NCBI GenBank assembly: GCA_964249915.1
Contig: CAXUEL010000052.1
Coordinates: forward strand, 1-16,996
DNA length: 16,996 bases
Direction of reading: 5' to 3'
Source of the DNA: Lichenicola sp964249915
GTDB taxonomy: Bacteria; Pseudomonadota; Alphaproteobacteria; Acetobacterales; Acetobacteraceae
A program made the position numbers and the translations under genes. Of the stretch, positions 1 to 7,094 are shown piece by piece (position 1 is the stretch's first letter; every line of letters begins with the position of its first letter). The notes beneath the pieces are model-generated. The model searched no databases. It was not told the DNA's origin and worked only from the letters and a program-made list of their open reading frames with translations.

Positions 1-51
1 CCTGCAACGCCGGCCCTGAGCCTGGACCGGTCGTGCGGCCGGCGTTGCAGG
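1..51. repeat. 14-bp perfect inverted repeat (hairpin) at left edge
   Basis: CCTGCAACGCCGGC at 1-14 is the exact reverse complement of 38-51, with a 23-nt loop. It could form a strong stem about 70 bp upstream of the flavin reductase start. No T-tract follows on the right, so it is not a classical terminator for a gene coming from the left. It could be a GC-rich bidirectional terminator, a palindromic intergenic element or an operator. The left arm begins at base 1, so the repeat may extend outside the window. Confidence 0.6.
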
Positions 52-123
52 AGGATCGCCTGGCCGTGCCGGCCATGCTACCGCACCGTCGTTGGCCGCG
101 ATGGCCGGGAAGGGACGAGTGGC

Positions 124-615
124 ATGGGCGTGGACGCAACCACCTACCGCGAAGCGATGTCCCGGCTCGGTGCGGCGGTGAACGTCATCACCACCAGCGA
201 TGCCGGCGGCCGGCACGGCCTGACCGCGTCGGCGGTGTGCTCGGTCACCGACGCGCCGCCGACCCTGCTGGTGTGCATCAACCGGGCGGCACGGGCGCGC
301 GACACGCTGGTCGTCGGCGGGCCGATCTGCATCAACACGCTGGCGCACGCGCAGAAGGACGTGTCGGTGGCGTTCTCCGGGCCGCTGGAGATGGAGGAGC
401 GCTTCGTGTCCGGATCGTGGACCACGGGCGCCACCGGCGCGCCGCTGCTGGAACAGGCGCTGGTGTCGTTCGACTGCCTGGTGTCGCAGATCGTCGAGGT
501 CGGCACGCACAGCGTGATCTTCTGCGGCGTGCAGGAGGTCAGGCTCGGCGATCCGGCCGAAGCGCTGGTGTACTTCAACCGCACCTATCACGGGTTGCCG
601 CACGGCCAGCCCTGA
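124..615 (+). CDS. Flavin reductase domain protein (HpaC/RutF type)
   Basis: This is a 163-residue flavin-reductase-like (split-barrel FMN-binding) protein. It probably uses NAD(P)H to reduce free FMN or FAD for a partner two-component monooxygenase in the cytoplasm. The order of blocks matches HpaC: GVDATTYREAMSRLGAAVNV near the N-terminus, then LTASAVCSVTDAPPTLLVCI, the CINTLAH block, the MEERF block, and a C-terminal VYFNRTYHG. Length is close to that of HpaC (about 170). The start is ATG at 124, with a GGGA-type ribosome site about 10 nt upstream. No monooxygenase gene is visible here, so the partner and pathway (aromatic hydroxylation, pyrimidine use or sulfonate use) cannot be named. 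Family call is firm; the subtype is not. Confidence 0.85.
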   Translation: MGVDATTYREAMSRLGAAVNVITTSDAGGRHGLTASAVCSVTDAPPTLLVCINRAARARDTLVVGGPICINTLAHAQKDVSVAFSGPLEMEERFVSGSWTTGATGAPLLEQALVSFDCLVSQIVEVGTHSVIFCGVQEVRLGDPAEALVYFNRTYHGLPHGQP

Positions 616-914
616 CGCGGGACCGGGTTGTCGGCCCGCGTGGGGGGCGAGCCCCGTCGGCGCCGACGCCTCCGGGATGATCGGCCGCAGCGATCCGTGC
701 CCGGCATCGGCGACGTCCGGGAGCTGTGCCTGATCGGACCGGGTCGCCGTGACCGCCGGTTCCGCCGGCTGCCCGCACGACGATCGCCAAGGAGCGTGTG
801 GCCGCGCCGGGCGTGGCCCGTGCCTGCTCCTGGCCGGTGTTATGACGGGTTTGTCTTCCGCCGCCCCGTGTGGCGGTATCGGCGGACCAACATCCTGTTC
901 GAGTCGGATCCGCC
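616..914. other. Intergenic region, no gene seen
   Basis: These 299 bp separate the flavin reductase from the peptidase. The only structures I can point to are a 14-bp perfect palindrome (CGTCGGCGCCGACG, 655-668), just after a short GGGG/CCCC stem, and a small CCGCC/GGCGG stem shortly before the peptidase start. The open frames crossing it lack recognisable protein features. A peptidase promoter probably lies near the right end, but no convincing -35/-10 pair could be assigned. Confidence 0.4.
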
Positions 915-3143
915 ATGCTGCGTTCCATGCTTTGCTTGTCCACCCTCCTGATCGGCATCGGTCCCGCGGTGGCGGCGGAGAACTGCTTCGAGCGGCTGGC
1001 GGCGACGCGGGACGGCATGCTGGGCGTGCCGACCCACGCCGAGCCGACGCCGGACGGGCGGTCGGTGCTGTTCCTGCGCAGCGGCCCGCGCGACACCGCG
1101 CTGCGCCTGTACCGCTACGACGTGCGGGCCGGCACCGCCACCGAGCTGGCGCGGCCCGATCCGGGCAACGACCACCCGTCGGTGGAGGAAAAGGCGCGAC
1201 GCGAGCGGGCGCGCATGACCCTGTCCGGCATCACCGACTACGCCATCTCGCGAGACGGCACGACCGTGCTGGTGAGCGAGGCCGGGCGGCTGAGCCGGAT
1301 CGGGCTGGGCGCAGACCCCCGGCCGGTGCCGGTGCCGGGCGAAGGCTGGATCGGGCCGCGCTTGTCGCCGGACGGGCAGCACGTGGCGGCGGTGCGCGAC
1401 GACGAGCTGCACGTGGTGGACCTGGCCGACGGGCGGGACCGCCAGCTCACCACCGGCGCCAACGACGCGCTCACCCACGGCGTGGCCGAGTTCGCCGCGG
1501 CCGAGGAGCTGGAGCGCGCGGACGGCACCTGGTGGTCGCCGGACAGCCGGACCCTGCTGTACGAGGCTGCCGACCTGAGCGGGGTCGAGCGGCACTTCAT
1601 CGCCGATCCGGAGCACCCGTCGGCGCAGCCGGTGTCGTTCCGCTACCCGCGCGCCGGCACCGCCAACGCCCGGTTGCGCCTGGGGCTGGTGTCCCGGGAC
1701 GGCGGCGACACGCGCTGGGTGGACTGGGACAGCGGGGCGTTCCCGTACCTCGCCCGCGTGGTGTGGCCGGACGGCAAGGGACCGCTGACGCTGGTGGTGC
1801 TGAACCGGGCGCAGACGGCGGAGCGGGTGCTGGCGGTCGATCCCGCCACCGGCCACGCGACGACCCTGCTGACGGAGACCGATCCCGCCTGGCTCGACCT
1901 GACGCCGGGCGGCGGCACCGCCGGGGGGCGGGCGCTGCCGTTCTGGCTGCCGGACGGCTCCGGGTTCCTGTGGGCGGCCGAGCGCAACGACCGCTGGGCG
2001 CTGGAGCTGCATCACGCCGACGGCAGCCTCCAGCGCACCCTGACCACGCCCGCCGTGCCGTACCTGTCGCTGGCCGATGTCGATGCGCAGGCAGGGGATG
2101 CGAAGGCAGGGGATGCGCAGGCCGGCACGGTGTTGATCGGCAGCGATCCGGACCGGCTCGGCTCGGCGCTGTACCGGATCCCGCTGCGCGGCGGGGCGCC
2201 GGTCGCGGTGGCGGCCGAGCCCGGGCTGCACGCGGCGCAGTTCTCGCCGGACGGGCACGGGGTGTTCGCCGACACCTTCGACGGCGCCGACGGGCACCTG
2301 CGCGTGCTGGTGCGCGACAAGGACGGCCACGTGCTCGCCACCCTGCCGAGCGTCGCCGAGGCGCCGGCGGTGCCGCGCGTGACCTACACCACCGTGGGTC
2401 CGCAGGGCATGGACGCCATGGTGGTGCGGCCGACCGGCTTCGTGGCCGGCGGCCGCTATCCGGTGGTGCTGTCGGTATATGCCGGGCCCACGGTGAAGAT
2501 GGTGGAGCGCGCGCCGCGCCGGGCGGTGGAGGACCAGTGCCTGGCCGACCAGGGCTTCGTGGTGGTCAGCCTGGACGGGCGCGGCACGCCGGGGCGCGGC
2601 CGCAACTGGGAGCGCACCACCGAGCACGACCTGATCGACGGGCCGCTGGCCGACCAGGCGGACGGGGTGAAGGCGCTGGGGCAGCGCTATCCCGAGATGG
2701 ACCTGGGCCGGGTCGGCGTCACCGGCTGGAGCTTCGGCGGCTACTTCACCGCCATGGCGACGATCCGTCGCCCGGACCTGTTCAAGGTGGGCGTCGCCGG
2801 CGCGCCGGTTGTGGACTTCGCAGATTACGACACCGCCTATACCGAGCGCTACCTCGGCACCCCGCAGGACGATCCGGACGGATACGCCAAGAGCAACGTG
2901 CTGAGCTATGCCGCGTCCCTGTCGCGGCCGCTGCTGCTGATGCACGGGCTGACCGACGACAACGTGTATTTCGAGAACACGGTGAAGCTGACCCAGGCCC
3001 TGGTCGCGGCGGGCAAGCCGTACCAGCTGCTTCTGCTGCCCGGCACCCATCTGCTGCCCGATCCGCTGATCCGGGCGCGCGTGTCCGAGGCGCGGGCGGC
3101 GTTCCTGGAGCGGGCGTTGCAGGAGAAGGCGCCGCACTCCTGA
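915..3143 (+). CDS. Secreted S9 family peptidase, dipeptidyl peptidase IV type
   Basis: This 742-residue protein has a signal peptide (residues 1 to about 21, ending AVAA), a seven-to-eight-bladed DPP-IV beta-propeller (roughly 50-500) and a C-terminal alpha/beta-hydrolase domain (about 520-742). It should act in the periplasm, removing X-Pro or X-Ala dipeptides from peptide N-termini. The catalytic triad is visible: Ser606 in GWSFGGY, Asp681 in HGLTDDNVYF and probably His712 in PGTHLLP. The double Glu that binds the substrate amino group in DPP-IV is present as E197-E198, followed by the typical WWSPDS. ATG 915 is chosen because it begins directly with the signal peptide; an in-frame GTG at 870 would bury it. 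A 15-bp tandem repeat lies inside the propeller. A terminator-like hairpin follows, so it is probably monocistronic. Confidence 0.9.
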   Translation: MLRSMLCLSTLLIGIGPAVAAENCFERLAATRDGMLGVPTHAEPTPDGRSVLFLRSGPRDTALRLYRYDVRAGTATELARPDPGNDHPSVEEKARRERARMTLSGITDYAISRDGTTVLVSEAGRLSRIGLGADPRPVPVPGEGWIGPRLSPDGQHVAAVRDDELHVVDLADGRDRQLTTGANDALTHGVAEFAAAEELERADGTWWSPDSRTLLYEAADLSGVERHFIADPEHPSAQPVSFRYPRAGTANARLRLGLVSRDGGDTRWVDWDSGAFPYLARVVWPDGKGPLTLVVLNRAQTAERVLAVDPATGHATTLLTETDPAWLDLTPGGGTAGGRALPFWLPDGSGFLWAAERNDRWALELHHADGSLQRTLTTPAVPYLSLADVDAQAGDAKAGDAQAGTVLIGSDPDRLGSALYRIPLRGGAPVAVAAEPGLHAAQFSPDGHGVFADTFDGADGHLRVLVRDKDGHVLATLPSVAEAPAVPRVTYTTVGPQGMDAMVVRPTGFVAGGRYPVVLSVYAGPTVKMVERAPRRAVEDQCLADQGFVVVSLDGRGTPGRGRNWERTTEHDLIDGPLADQADGVKALGQRYPEMDLGRVGVTGWSFGGYFTAMATIRRPDLFKVGVAGAPVVDFADYDTAYTERYLGTPQDDPDGYAKSNVLSYAASLSRPLLLMHGLTDDNVYFENTVKLTQALVAAGKPYQLLLLPGTHLLPDPLIRARVSEARAAFLERALQEKAPHS
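2082..2126 (+). repeat. Three tandem copies of a 15-bp unit inside the DPP-IV gene
   Basis: The unit GATGCGCAGGCAGGG occurs at 2082-2096, 2097-2111 (one change) and 2112-2126 (two changes near the end). In frame it encodes DAQAG-DAKAG-DAQAG, an Ala/Gly-rich acidic stretch probably in a surface loop of the propeller. Because the unit is a multiple of three, copy-number slippage would not break the gene. Confidence 0.8.
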
Positions 3144-3147
3144 TCTG

Positions 3148-3175
3148 CGGATCCGCGCCTGAGGCGCCGGATCCG
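3148..3175 (+). terminator. Terminator-like hairpin after the DPP-IV gene
   Basis: The left arm CGGATCCGCGCC (3148-3159) pairs with the right arm GGCGCCGGATCCG (3163-3175) around a TGA loop, with one bulged base. It lies 4 bp after the peptidase stop. It is followed by TTGTCGTTG, only a weak T-rich stretch, so it is a plausible but not ideal intrinsic terminator. Confidence 0.6.
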
Positions 3176-3428
3176 TTGTCGTTGCAGCATGGCAACTTTC
3201 AAAGGTGGAACAAGCGCGGTTCGTCGTGCGGACGCTGCTGCGGGATGCGGGCAGGTCCTGCTGATGCAGAGGTGCCGACGGGAACGGCATGGCCGGACAT
3301 TGCACGCTTCCTGAAGCGGCGAGATGAACTGCAACGCGCAGGTTTTGTCGCGGAAATAACTTTCTGCTGCACGTCACAGTCGTATCCGGGTCTTTTCGGT
3401 GCGAGGAAACTTCGCTAGGAACGGCGCC
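3176..3428 (+). other. Upstream region of the GH16 gene, with its ribosome site
   Basis: This 253-bp intergenic stretch has visibly lower G+C than its neighbours, especially 3340-3410, and should hold the GH16 promoter. I could not assign a convincing -35/-10 pair. A clear Shine-Dalgarno AGGAA at 3417-3421 lies 7 nt before ATG 3429 and fixes that start. Confidence 0.45.
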
Positions 3429-4406
3429 ATGAAAAAGATGGCCCTTGTTGCTGCGAGCTTCATCGCTTCCTGTTCCGTGCAGGCGGTGGCGAGTACCTTG
3501 CCCAGTCTTGATCTGACGGGAGCGGTCCAGACGCTTGACCTCGGCTTCGCGGCCATGCCGGCCTGGCGCACCGGCGCCATGCCTTGGCCACCGGTCGCGC
3601 AGGCCTTCACCTCGAGCTCGTTCAAGCTCAACGCTTCGTTGTTCAGCGGTCTGCAGGCCAGCTACAGCCCCAAGGCGAGCCCCACCTGGTCGCCGGCATG
3701 GGCAACCCTCAGCAACGAGCTCGAGGCCTACCCCGACGCCGACGCGATGACCGACCTGAAGATCAGCCCGTTCAGCGTCAACGACGGCGTGCTGTCGATC
3801 ACGGCCAGCCCGCTTTCCGCCGCGGCGCAGGCAACCTTGCCTGCGGGAATCAAGCGTTCCTACCTGAGCGGCGCGCTGAACACGTATCCCTACAGCCAGA
3901 CCTACGGCTACTTCGAGATCGATGCCGAGATCCCGTCCGGACGCGGTTTGTGGCCGGCGTTCTGGCTGCTCTCGGTGGACGACAACTGGCCGCCGGAGAT
4001 CGACGCGCCGGAAGCGCTCTGCAACGATCCCACCACCGCGTATTTCTCGCTGCACACGAACGACAAGGCGTGGATCGCGACGCAGCCGGACGCCTACAAC
4101 GGCAGCGCCACGACCAACACGATCCATACCGGCGTCGACGGGTCGCTCGCCTTCCACCGCTACGGGGTCGACTGGGGCCCGCAGACGATCACCTTCTACA
4201 TCGACGGCGTGGCGGTCGGGCAGCGCACCACGCCCGGCGACATGCACAAGCCGTTCTACCTGATCGCCAACCTGGCCGTCGGCGGCAACGGCTCCTGGCC
4301 CGGACCGCCGGATGCCCAGACGGTGTTCCCGGCGACCCTGCGCATCCTCAGCATCAAGGTGTGGCAGAGACCGGCCTACGCGGCTGCGGTCGCGAAGGGG
4401 CCGTGA
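3429..4406 (+). CDS. Secreted GH16 family endoglycanase
   Basis: This 325-residue glycoside hydrolase family 16 protein should cut beta-1,3/1,4-linked glycans by a retaining mechanism. The conserved block YGYFEIDAEIPSG, then WPAFWLL, then EIDAPE gives the GH16 signature ExDxxE as E190, D192 and E195 (nucleophile, assisting Asp, acid/base). The later block HRYGVDWGPQTITFYIDG and the NLAVGGNGSWPGPPD stretch are also typical. The N-terminus is a signal peptide. It can be read either as cleaved after QAVA or as a lipoprotein signal with Cys15 in IASC, so periplasmic, secreted and outer-membrane-anchored are all possible. ExoK/ExsH-type GH16 enzymes trim exopolysaccharide, which suits the neighbouring genes. 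Its 3' end overlaps the convergent glycosyltransferase by 53 bp. Substrate is not determinable from sequence. Confidence 0.9.
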   Translation: MKKMALVAASFIASCSVQAVASTLPSLDLTGAVQTLDLGFAAMPAWRTGAMPWPPVAQAFTSSSFKLNASLFSGLQASYSPKASPTWSPAWATLSNELEAYPDADAMTDLKISPFSVNDGVLSITASPLSAAAQATLPAGIKRSYLSGALNTYPYSQTYGYFEIDAEIPSGRGLWPAFWLLSVDDNWPPEIDAPEALCNDPTTAYFSLHTNDKAWIATQPDAYNGSATTNTIHTGVDGSLAFHRYGVDWGPQTITFYIDGVAVGQRTTPGDMHKPFYLIANLAVGGNGSWPGPPDAQTVFPATLRILSIKVWQRPAYAAAVAKGP

Positions 4407-5436
4407 CGACCGGCGGCTGGATGATCCGCTCCATCGTCTGGCAATACGCGTCCAGGCTGAACTTCTCCTGCATGCGTGTCGCCGCAGCCTCTCCCATCCT
4501 CCGCGCCAGCGTCGGGTCGTCGAGCAGCAGCGCGATCTTCTCCCTCAGCCCGGCGACGTCGCCGGGCTCGGTGTAGAAGCCGGTCTCGCCGTCCACGACG
4601 AGGTCGGAATGGGCCTCGATCCGCGTGCTGACGACCGCCCTGCCCATGGCCATCGCCTCGGCGATCACCGCATAGCCTGACGCGTATCGTGCCGGATGAA
4701 GCGGCACGACCACGAAGCGGGCACGGCCATACAGGTCCCGCAGCCCGGCATAGTCGCCTGCGGAGCCGACCTCGACCGAGTCCGGCAGCGTCGCCTGGTC
4801 CACGTCGGCGGCCTTCGGACGCCACAGGCTGTCGGCCGCGATCCGGAGCGACGCGTCGAGCCCGTCGATCGCCGAGACCAGCGTCCGGTAGTCCCGGTTG
4901 GCGCTGCCGGCAGCCAGCACCAGGCGGCCGTCCGGGACGTCGCGAGGGCGGAAGAAGTCGGTGTCCACGCCGTAGCCGGCGTTGTGGCACCGGCCGCTCG
5001 GGAACCCGTCACGGATCATGCGCTGCTGGAGTGCCGTGGACAGGCACAGGAAATGGACGTGCGCCGCCCGACGCAGCATCGGGGCGATCAGGGCGTACTT
5101 CCTGCCCTCCAGGTAGGACCCGTGCAGGATGATCCAGACCGGCTTCCGGGTCCGGCCGAGCAGGGAGAACAGGGACACCGGGATCCCCATGTCCTCCCCG
5201 GAGGCGAGGAGGGCGTCGTAGTCGCGGCACCTGCGCGACAACGACCGTGCCAGGGCGAGGCGGCGGCGCAACGAGGTCGGATGCCCGCCGCCCGCCTGTT
5301 CGGTGCCCACGACCTGCGTCCCGTTGCGCGTCGCGAAGACGTTGAACTCGGCAAGCGGCTGTTCTCCGCTCAGCTTCTTCGTCTCAATATCCGGCTGCAG
5401 CGGCCCTCCCAGGACATAATATAGACGCGTCTTCAT
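4354..5436 (-). CDS. Glycosyltransferase, GT4/GT-B type
   Basis: This 360-residue cytoplasmic GT-B fold protein should transfer a sugar from a nucleotide sugar to a lipid-linked or other acceptor. The C-terminal nucleotide-sugar domain carries the GT4-like block GYAVIAEAMAMGRAVVSTRI, followed by DLVVDGETGFYTEPGDVAGL, typical of the Glycos_transf_1 family. The linker YGVDTDFFRP before the second domain is also characteristic. No signal peptide or membrane span is seen. The start is ATG 5436, with a GGAG about 11 nt upstream and an AGGA directly abutting it. It is transcribed divergently from the flippase operon and converges on the GH16 gene, overlapping it by 53 bp. It probably acts in the same polysaccharide pathway, but donor and acceptor cannot be read from the sequence. 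Confidence 0.85.
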   Translation of the reverse strand: MKTRLYYVLGGPLQPDIETKKLSGEQPLAEFNVFATRNGTQVVGTEQAGGGHPTSLRRRLALARSLSRRCRDYDALLASGEDMGIPVSLFSLLGRTRKPVWIILHGSYLEGRKYALIAPMLRRAAHVHFLCLSTALQQRMIRDGFPSGRCHNAGYGVDTDFFRPRDVPDGRLVLAAGSANRDYRTLVSAIDGLDASLRIAADSLWRPKAADVDQATLPDSVEVGSAGDYAGLRDLYGRARFVVVPLHPARYASGYAVIAEAMAMGRAVVSTRIEAHSDLVVDGETGFYTEPGDVAGLREKIALLLDDPTLARRMGEAAATRMQEKFSLDAYCQTMERIIQPPVVTAPSRPQPRRPVSATP

Positions 5437-5618
5437 TCCTGGTCCGCTCCGTGTCGAAAAGCCCGGTATTATGAGTGTGCCATAACGTTTCGGCTTGGCC
5501 TCATCTTCATAGTTAGTTAATACGCTTACGTTATGACCTTCGCGTCAAGGTTCCGCCTCGCCGGGGCGGTGTCGCGACGCAGGATCGTCAGGATGTCGGA
5601 GTCACGGGCTTGCTTGGC
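5437..5618. promoter_or_regulatory. Divergent intergenic control region
   Basis: This 182-bp region separates the minus-strand glycosyltransferase from the plus-strand polysaccharide operon and should contain both promoters. The part 5460-5540 is clearly AT-richer than the surrounding DNA. A CATAAT-like -10 for the minus strand can be read at 5468-5473, but no good matching -35 was found. The region holds the inverted repeat annotated at 5481-5535. Confidence 0.5.
5481..5535. repeat. Perfect 8-bp inverted repeat, possible operator
   Basis: CATAACGT (5481-5488) and its exact reverse complement ACGTTATG (5528-5535) are separated by 39 bp in the AT-richer divergent promoter region. The spacing is about four to five helical turns, which would suit two half-sites of a cooperative or looping regulator. 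No known factor is recognised for this motif. Confidence 0.4.
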
Positions 5619-7094
5619 ATGAGGGCTGGACCACCTACCGCCCGACCGGCCGGGCCGCCCTCGTACCTGATGGGCACGGTCTGGGCGGGATTGAACGCCG
5701 CGACGAGCGTGCTGCTGCCGTTCGCCCTGTTCGTGTTCTTCGCACGCGAGATCAGCCCGCCGCTGCTCGGTCTCGTCGCCCTGGTCACCGCCTGCATCGA
5801 GGTGTTCAAGGCCATCGGCCTTCCCGGCGTCTACGAGGCGCTCCTGCAGCAGAAGTCCGAGGTAAAGCGCTGCCACGAGACCGCGCTGGCGCTGGTCCTG
5901 TGCGCCAGCGCGGCCCTGGTGCCGGTGTGCCTCGCCTTCATCTGGGGGCTCGGCTGCCTGGTGCCCGGCCTGCACCGGCACTTCGCCCTTCTGGCGCTGC
6001 TCGTGCTGCGCATCCCGCTCGACCTGGCGATCGTCCAGCCGCAGGCGGTGCTGGTCGCGCGGCTGGCGTTCCGCCGGCTGGCGATGCGGACGATCCTGGC
6101 CAACGTGGTGGCCGGCTGCCTCGGCATCCTCGTCGCCTGCTTCGTCCGGCCGGTGGCCGGCCTCGTCGTGTACCAGCTGGTCCAGTCCGGCCTGACCTTC
6201 GCCACCACCGCGCTCGGCCGGGGGCTGATGGCGCGTCCGGTGCTGCACCGCGACTGCGTCGACCGGCTCCGACGCGAGATGCTGCTGTCGACCGGAAACC
6301 GCGCTCTGGCGGCAACCATCAACTACGTCGACCAGATGGTCCTGGCGCCGCTGGCCGGTGACGTCAGCCTTGCGTACTACAACCTCGGCAAGCGCCTCGA
6401 GAACACGTTCGTCACCGTCGCGAACTCGTTCTCCGCCATCCTGTTCCAGCCGCTGTTCGCCGTCGACGGCGTCCTGACCAGGCAGAAGGCGACGGTCCGG
6501 GCGCTGTTCCTGCTCACCCTGATCTGCGGCATCCCGGCCGCGGTCATCTTCGGCAACAGCAGGCTGGTGGTCGGCCTGCTGTTCGGACACGCGTGGCTCG
6601 CCGCCTCCCCGGTGGTCGGCTGGTTGTCGTTGAACGGGTTCGTGCGCGCGATCGGCATGGTGCCGGGCTCGTTCCTGTCGGTGTCCGGGCGCAACCGGGA
6701 CCTGCTGGTGACCTCCGTGGCCTCCGCGCTGGGCAGCCTGGCCCTGGTCGCAGCACTCGCGCCGTACAGCATCGCCCTTTGCGCCATGGGCCTCGTCGTC
6801 AAGAACGCGGTCATCGTCGGGTGGATGGCCTGGCTGGGCCGCCGCGACACCGGCCGGCCGGGCCTGACCTATCTCGTCGCCGTCATCGTCCCGCTGACCG
6901 CCATGACTGCGGCCGCCAGTGCCGCGACCGCGCTGCTGCCGACAGGCCCTGCTCCCGGCCCGCTGCAGGCCGTGCTGATCCTGGCCTGCTCCGGGGCCGG
7001 AGCGCTGTGCTGCGGCGGCCTCTGGATCGCGCCGGCCTACCTGCTGTCCGGACGCCTGGCCGACAGGACGCCGATCGGGGGCCTGCGCACATGA
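5619..7094 (+). CDS. Wzx-like polysaccharide flippase (MOP superfamily)
   Basis: This inner-membrane protein of about 491 residues has hydrophobic segments along nearly its whole length (roughly 12-14 helices). It probably flips undecaprenyl-linked oligosaccharide repeat units to the periplasm. The region GLVALVTACIEVFKAIGLPG, followed by the EALLQQKSEVKRCHETA block, resembles the WzxC/Polysacc_synt pattern. NYVDQMVLAPLAGDVSLAYY and the LFQPLF block also fit oligosaccharide flippases. ATG 5619 is used. An alternative TTG at 5610 has a GGAG 8 nt upstream, and the first strong helix starts near ATG 5670, so the start is uncertain by a few to 17 residues. The stop overlaps the next gene in ATGA, implying translational coupling. 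The flippase implies a Wzy-dependent pathway, but no polymerase gene lies in this window. Confidence 0.85.
   Translation: MRAGPPTARPAGPPSYLMGTVWAGLNAATSVLLPFALFVFFAREISPPLLGLVALVTACIEVFKAIGLPGVYEALLQQKSEVKRCHETALALVLCASAALVPVCLAFIWGLGCLVPGLHRHFALLALLVLRIPLDLAIVQPQAVLVARLAFRRLAMRTILANVVAGCLGILVACFVRPVAGLVVYQLVQSGLTFATTALGRGLMARPVLHRDCVDRLRREMLLSTGNRALAATINYVDQMVLAPLAGDVSLAYYNLGKRLENTFVTVANSFSAILFQPLFAVDGVLTRQKATVRALFLLTLICGIPAAVIFGNSRLVVGLLFGHAWLAASPVVGWLSLNGFVRAIGMVPGSFLSVSGRNRDLLVTSVASALGSLALVAALAPYSIALCAMGLVVKNAVIVGWMAWLGRRDTGRPGLTYLVAVIVPLTAMTAAASAATALLPTGPAPGPLQAVLILACSGAGALCCGGLWIAPAYLLSGRLADRTPIGGLRT

Noticed and set aside
655..668. 14-bp perfect palindrome after the flavin reductase as a terminator
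   Set aside because: A palindrome with no loop and no T-tract is a poor terminator, and in such GC-rich DNA short palindromes are expected by chance.
749..3418. 889-codon plus-strand frame overlapping the peptidase
   Set aside because: Out-of-frame reading of the DPP-IV gene; Ala/Gly/Arg-rich with no motif.
840..4247. Very long open frame on the minus strand (over 1100 codons) opposite the peptidase and GH16 genes
   Set aside because: It is the antisense mirror of genuine genes with GC-biased third positions. Its composition is Arg/Gly/Pro/His-rich and repetitive, with no recognisable domain, while the plus strand shows complete catalytic motifs.
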